Assembly (NCBI GenBank): GCA_948466335.1
Contig: CAOKAE010000003.1
Location: 1-64,000 of the forward strand
Origin: an uncultured Coriobacteriia bacterium
GTDB lineage: Bacteria > Actinomycetota > Coriobacteriia > Coriobacteriales > QAMH01
Length of the DNA: 64,000 bases
Reading direction: 5' to 3'
The notes under the pieces are model-generated. The model worked only from the letters and a program-made list of their open reading frames with translations. It ran no database searches and had not been told where the DNA came from. The first letter of the stretch is position 1; the number at the start of each line of letters is the position of its first letter. Both the position numbers and the translations under genes were made by a program. This document shows, piece by piece, positions 61,731 to 64,000 of this stretch.

Positions 61731-61864
61731 GGACCTCTCCTTCTCTTCGCGATGTGCGTCGTTTCGAATGATGTGCTTCGATTATCGCGCTTACGGCAAA
61801 GCGCGAACTGGGCTGCATGGTCCCTAATGATACGTGTTTTTACCGGCAAAATGCCGGAATGCAC

Positions 61865-63520
61865 CTATTCCGCACCGTCTTTCGGCAAACCGCCGGGCGC
61901 ACCGCCAAAGCCAATGTCGATGGGAATGCGCTTGGCGCAGTTATCGCGGCCATGGGTGTAGTTGCTCCACGCGCTGCGCTGCCAGTAGGTCCAGTCGTTG
62001 GGCGGCGTGATGAAGCTCGTGTACTTGTCGAGCAAGCCGGCGCGTTTGAGCCGATGGTAGGCCATGTAGTGCACGCAGAAGCGCGTGCCACCTTCCTTGG
62101 TGGGCGGGTACACCTCGCAGTAGCCGTCCATGGAGCCACCGCAGGGGCCATTGCGTTCGCTCTTGGGGCACATCGCCATGGGACAGCTATAGGCGACGGC
62201 CTCCAGGCCGCAGTCGCCGCAATCGATGCAGCCGTAGAGGAAGGTCTTGCCCACATGCTCGAGGCCGTGGGCGCGGTTGACGCCCTTCTTGCGATCCAGG
62301 CGGTCCATGTTCCAGGCAAGCAAGCCGTTCATGCACTTGCGTCCGACGATATCGCCTTCGGCGTCGTATTCCTGGGTGAGGAAGAGCTTGTGGAAGAGGC
62401 GCGAGCTGCGATAGCCCTTGAAGAGCTTGCGGCCGCTCACGTCCTCGCCCATGCCCGCATGCTCGCGTGTGTTCAGCCCGGTCGGTTGGCCGTCCTCGTC
62501 AAGCTCGGGCGCGTAGACGTAGTAGCCGCCCTCCTTGCCGTAGGAAAGCTCGCGGGCATGGGCGCGCCAGTCCAGCGCGAGCTCCTTCGAGCGTTCGAGC
62601 ACTTCGGCGACCGTCGTCGCGTCCAGGCCGACGCCGCCAATGTGCACGCCGGCGTAGCCCAACCCGTAGGCGACGGCCACCTGCTTGGCGGCACGTTCGA
62701 TGCGCCTGGCGCGCGCATAGCCAGGCTTGAAGCTGTTGGTCGTGGCCTCCTCCTCGAGCTCGGCCATGAGCTCGTCGGTGACGGTGCATCCGGCGATACG
62801 CCCCTCGCGCATCATGGCCGCCGAGGTCTTGGTGAGCAGGAAGATGTTGGCGATTATGGGGACGTCGTAGCCGCGCTCCTCGACGTAGAAGAGCTGTTCC
62901 TGCATCTTGCGCGCATCGAAACCTAGCTGCTGGATGATGAACTTCGCGCCGCAGATGAGCTTCTTCTCGAGCTTGAGGTACTGCGGGATGGACTCGCCCT
63001 CGCGGTACTTGTAGGGATTGACCACGGCGCCGGGAAAGAAGTTCGCGGGCGTCTCGCGCACGTCGCCGTTCTTGCCGTGATAGACAAGGCCCTCGTTCAT
63101 GGCGCTCACCAGGCGCAGCGCGTTGGCGGGGTCGAGGTCGAAGTCGGGGCGTCCAGCTCCCTCGAAGCCCGAGCCCTGGTAATCGCCGGACATGATGAGA
63201 AGGTTCTCGAGGCCGCGCAGCTGCATCGCGTAGAGCTCGCCTTGCATCATGTTGCGCGAACGGTCCTTGCAGGTGTAGTGGATGATCGAGGGGATGCCCT
63301 CGCGCTTGAAGCGCCGGGCCACGGTCGGAGGGCTGATGGCGGGGTTGCCGCTCGGGCAGTCGGTAATCGAGATGGCGTGCACGAGACCCGTCTCGTAGAT
63401 GGCCTTCATCTTGAGGTGGTCTTCCTCCTGATAGGCCTCGAAGGCGCCACGCCCCGGGATCATCTCGCAGGTGATGGCGAACTCGCCCGTCTCAAGCGCC
63501 TCTCGAAACGCGTTTTCCAC
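61865..63520 (-). CDS. Fused methylenetetrahydrofolate reductase (MetF + MetV-type)
   Basis: A 551-aa protein. The N-terminal half (about 1-300) is a MetF-type TIM barrel (FAITCEMIPGRGAF, LLIMSGDYQGSGFEG, FIIQQLGFDARKM, IIANIFLLTKTSA). The C-terminal part (about 385-530) is the MTHFR_C/MetV domain with a Cys-rich zone at about 431-465: CIDCGDCG, CPMAMCPK, GPCGG, GYCEVYP. In many acetogens MetV and MetF are separate subunits of the ferredoxin- or NADH-linked reductase. GTG start with GAGAGGG upstream. It is first in the fhs-fchA-folD series. Confidence 0.9.
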   Translation of the reverse strand: MENAFREALETGEFAITCEMIPGRGAFEAYQEEDHLKMKAIYETGLVHAISITDCPSGNPAISPPTVARRFKREGIPSIIHYTCKDRSRNMMQGELYAMQLRGLENLLIMSGDYQGSGFEGAGRPDFDLDPANALRLVSAMNEGLVYHGKNGDVRETPANFFPGAVVNPYKYREGESIPQYLKLEKKLICGAKFIIQQLGFDARKMQEQLFYVEERGYDVPIIANIFLLTKTSAAMMREGRIAGCTVTDELMAELEEEATTNSFKPGYARARRIERAAKQVAVAYGLGYAGVHIGGVGLDATTVAEVLERSKELALDWRAHARELSYGKEGGYYVYAPELDEDGQPTGLNTREHAGMGEDVSGRKLFKGYRSSRLFHKLFLTQEYDAEGDIVGRKCMNGLLAWNMDRLDRKKGVNRAHGLEHVGKTFLYGCIDCGDCGLEAVAYSCPMAMCPKSERNGPCGGSMDGYCEVYPPTKEGGTRFCVHYMAYHRLKRAGLLDKYTSFITPPNDWTYWQRSAWSNYTHGRDNCAKRIPIDIGFGGAPGGLPKDGAE

Positions 63521-63724
63521 GAAAAGACCCTCTCGTCATCCCCCGATACGGCATGGGAGCAGTATAGCAGTGCGACGCCCACCCCACCGCATCCACGAGA
63601 AAGTAGAATGACAGGCTCGCTCATCCCTCACCGCTTGCTTCGTTTCCACCGAATTGTGCGATTCGAGCCCGTGCACGCGCGGTATCATGTCTAAGATTGT
63701 AAGCTCTCGCAGAAAGGCGATCTC

Positions 63725-64000
63725 ATGCCCAAGCGCACCGATATCCACAAGGTAATGATCATCGGATCCGGCCCCATCATCATCGGCCAAGCGTGCGAAT
63801 TCGACTACTCGGGCACGCAGGCATGCAAGGCGCTTCGTTCCCTGGGCTACGAGATCGTCCTCGTCAACTCCAATCCGGCCACCATCATGACCGACCCCGA
63901 CATCGCCGATCGCACCTACATCGAGCCGCTCAACGTCGAGCGCCTCGAGCAGATCATCGCCCTCGAGCGCCCCGACGCGCTGCTTCCCAACCTGGGCGGC
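63725..64000 (+). CDS. carB: Carbamoyl-phosphate synthase large subunit (5' end only)
   Basis: The first 92 residues of CarB, cut by the window end. [39 protein letters not shown] and [20 protein letters not shown] are the N-terminal ATP-grasp motifs. AGAAAGGCG precedes the ATG. It makes carbamoyl phosphate for pyrimidines and arginine; pyrE is elsewhere in the window. carA is not immediately upstream. Confidence 0.95.
   Translation, partial: MPKRTDIHKVMIIGSGPIIIGQACEFDYSGTQACKALRSLGYEIVLVNSNPATIMTDPDIADRTYIEPLNVERLEQIIALERPDALLPNLGG

Noticed and set aside
59517-61961. An 814-codon plus-strand frame opposite fchA and fhs
   Set aside because: It mirrors highly conserved fhs codons; no family features.

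Overview
The window is GC-rich, gene-dense chromosomal DNA from an anaerobe. It carries LL-diaminopimelate aminotransferase, a eukaryote-type NADP isocitrate dehydrogenase, a formyl/methylene-THF cassette ending in a fused MetF-MetV type reductase, a split cobalamin methionine synthase, HisZ-dependent histidine synthesis and a HelD helicase. This mix, together with BspA-like leucine-rich-repeat proteins, suggests a gut or oral actinobacterium of class Coriobacteriia (Eggerthellaceae-like). That placement is inference; no rRNA is present.

Layout. 1-9.8 kb (+ strand, with one reverse amidase): PAP2 phosphatase, coiled-coil protein plus YgiQ radical SAM protein, dapL, pyrE, the MetH activation domain, the MetH core and a 58-aa membrane protein. 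9.8-21.4 kb: map, a cytoplasmic LRR protein, icd, a spermidine-synthase-like protein, helD, an M20 amidohydrolase, a DNA glycosylase, an amidohydrolase and an SDR. 21.6-28.7 kb (- strand): hisZ-G-D-C-B-H-A-F. 28.8-33 kb: a RACo-like ASKHA protein, a Cys-rich small protein, thiM with a thiamine-binding protein, and an MFS transporter. 33-38.9 kb: a secreted BspA-like protein, queuosine genes tgt, queA and queH, and a cold-shock protein. 39-41.3 kb is an accessory patch: a MoaE-like protein, a structured RNA, a truncated glycan-binding gene and a DUF1016 nuclease. 41.4-48.4 kb: metG, tRNA-Leu(CAA), nhaA, a polyferredoxin-like protein and a membrane protein. 48.6-58.5 kb: an LD-transpeptidase / LarC-like / lidless DnaK operon, azlCD, birA, bioY behind a probable BirA operator, and transporters. 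58.6-63.5 kb (- strand): metVF, fhs, fchA, folD. The 5' end of carB closes the window.

The genes join into one-carbon and methionine metabolism: formate is activated by Fhs, processed by FchA and FolD, reduced by the MetVF fusion, and the methyl group goes to homocysteine through corrinoid MetH, whose reactivation domain is a separate gene. Histidine, lysine/peptidoglycan and pyrimidine synthesis and thiamine and biotin salvage or uptake are also represented.

The most unusual layer is intergenic. At least 18 short hairpins with ATGnGACA/TGTCnCAT-like ends (families A and B) are spread over the window. Eleven end within about 40 nt upstream of a start codon, and others overlap or abut stop codons. 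Five full copies and one mini-copy of a roughly 115-bp imperfect palindrome (family C) lie between genes. Two copies of a roughly 102-nt element (family D) begin 2-3 nt after the stop codons of hisF and queA. Their outer arms differ in sequence but stay complementary, and one inner hairpin shows a compensatory change, which suggests a structured 3'-UTR RNA.
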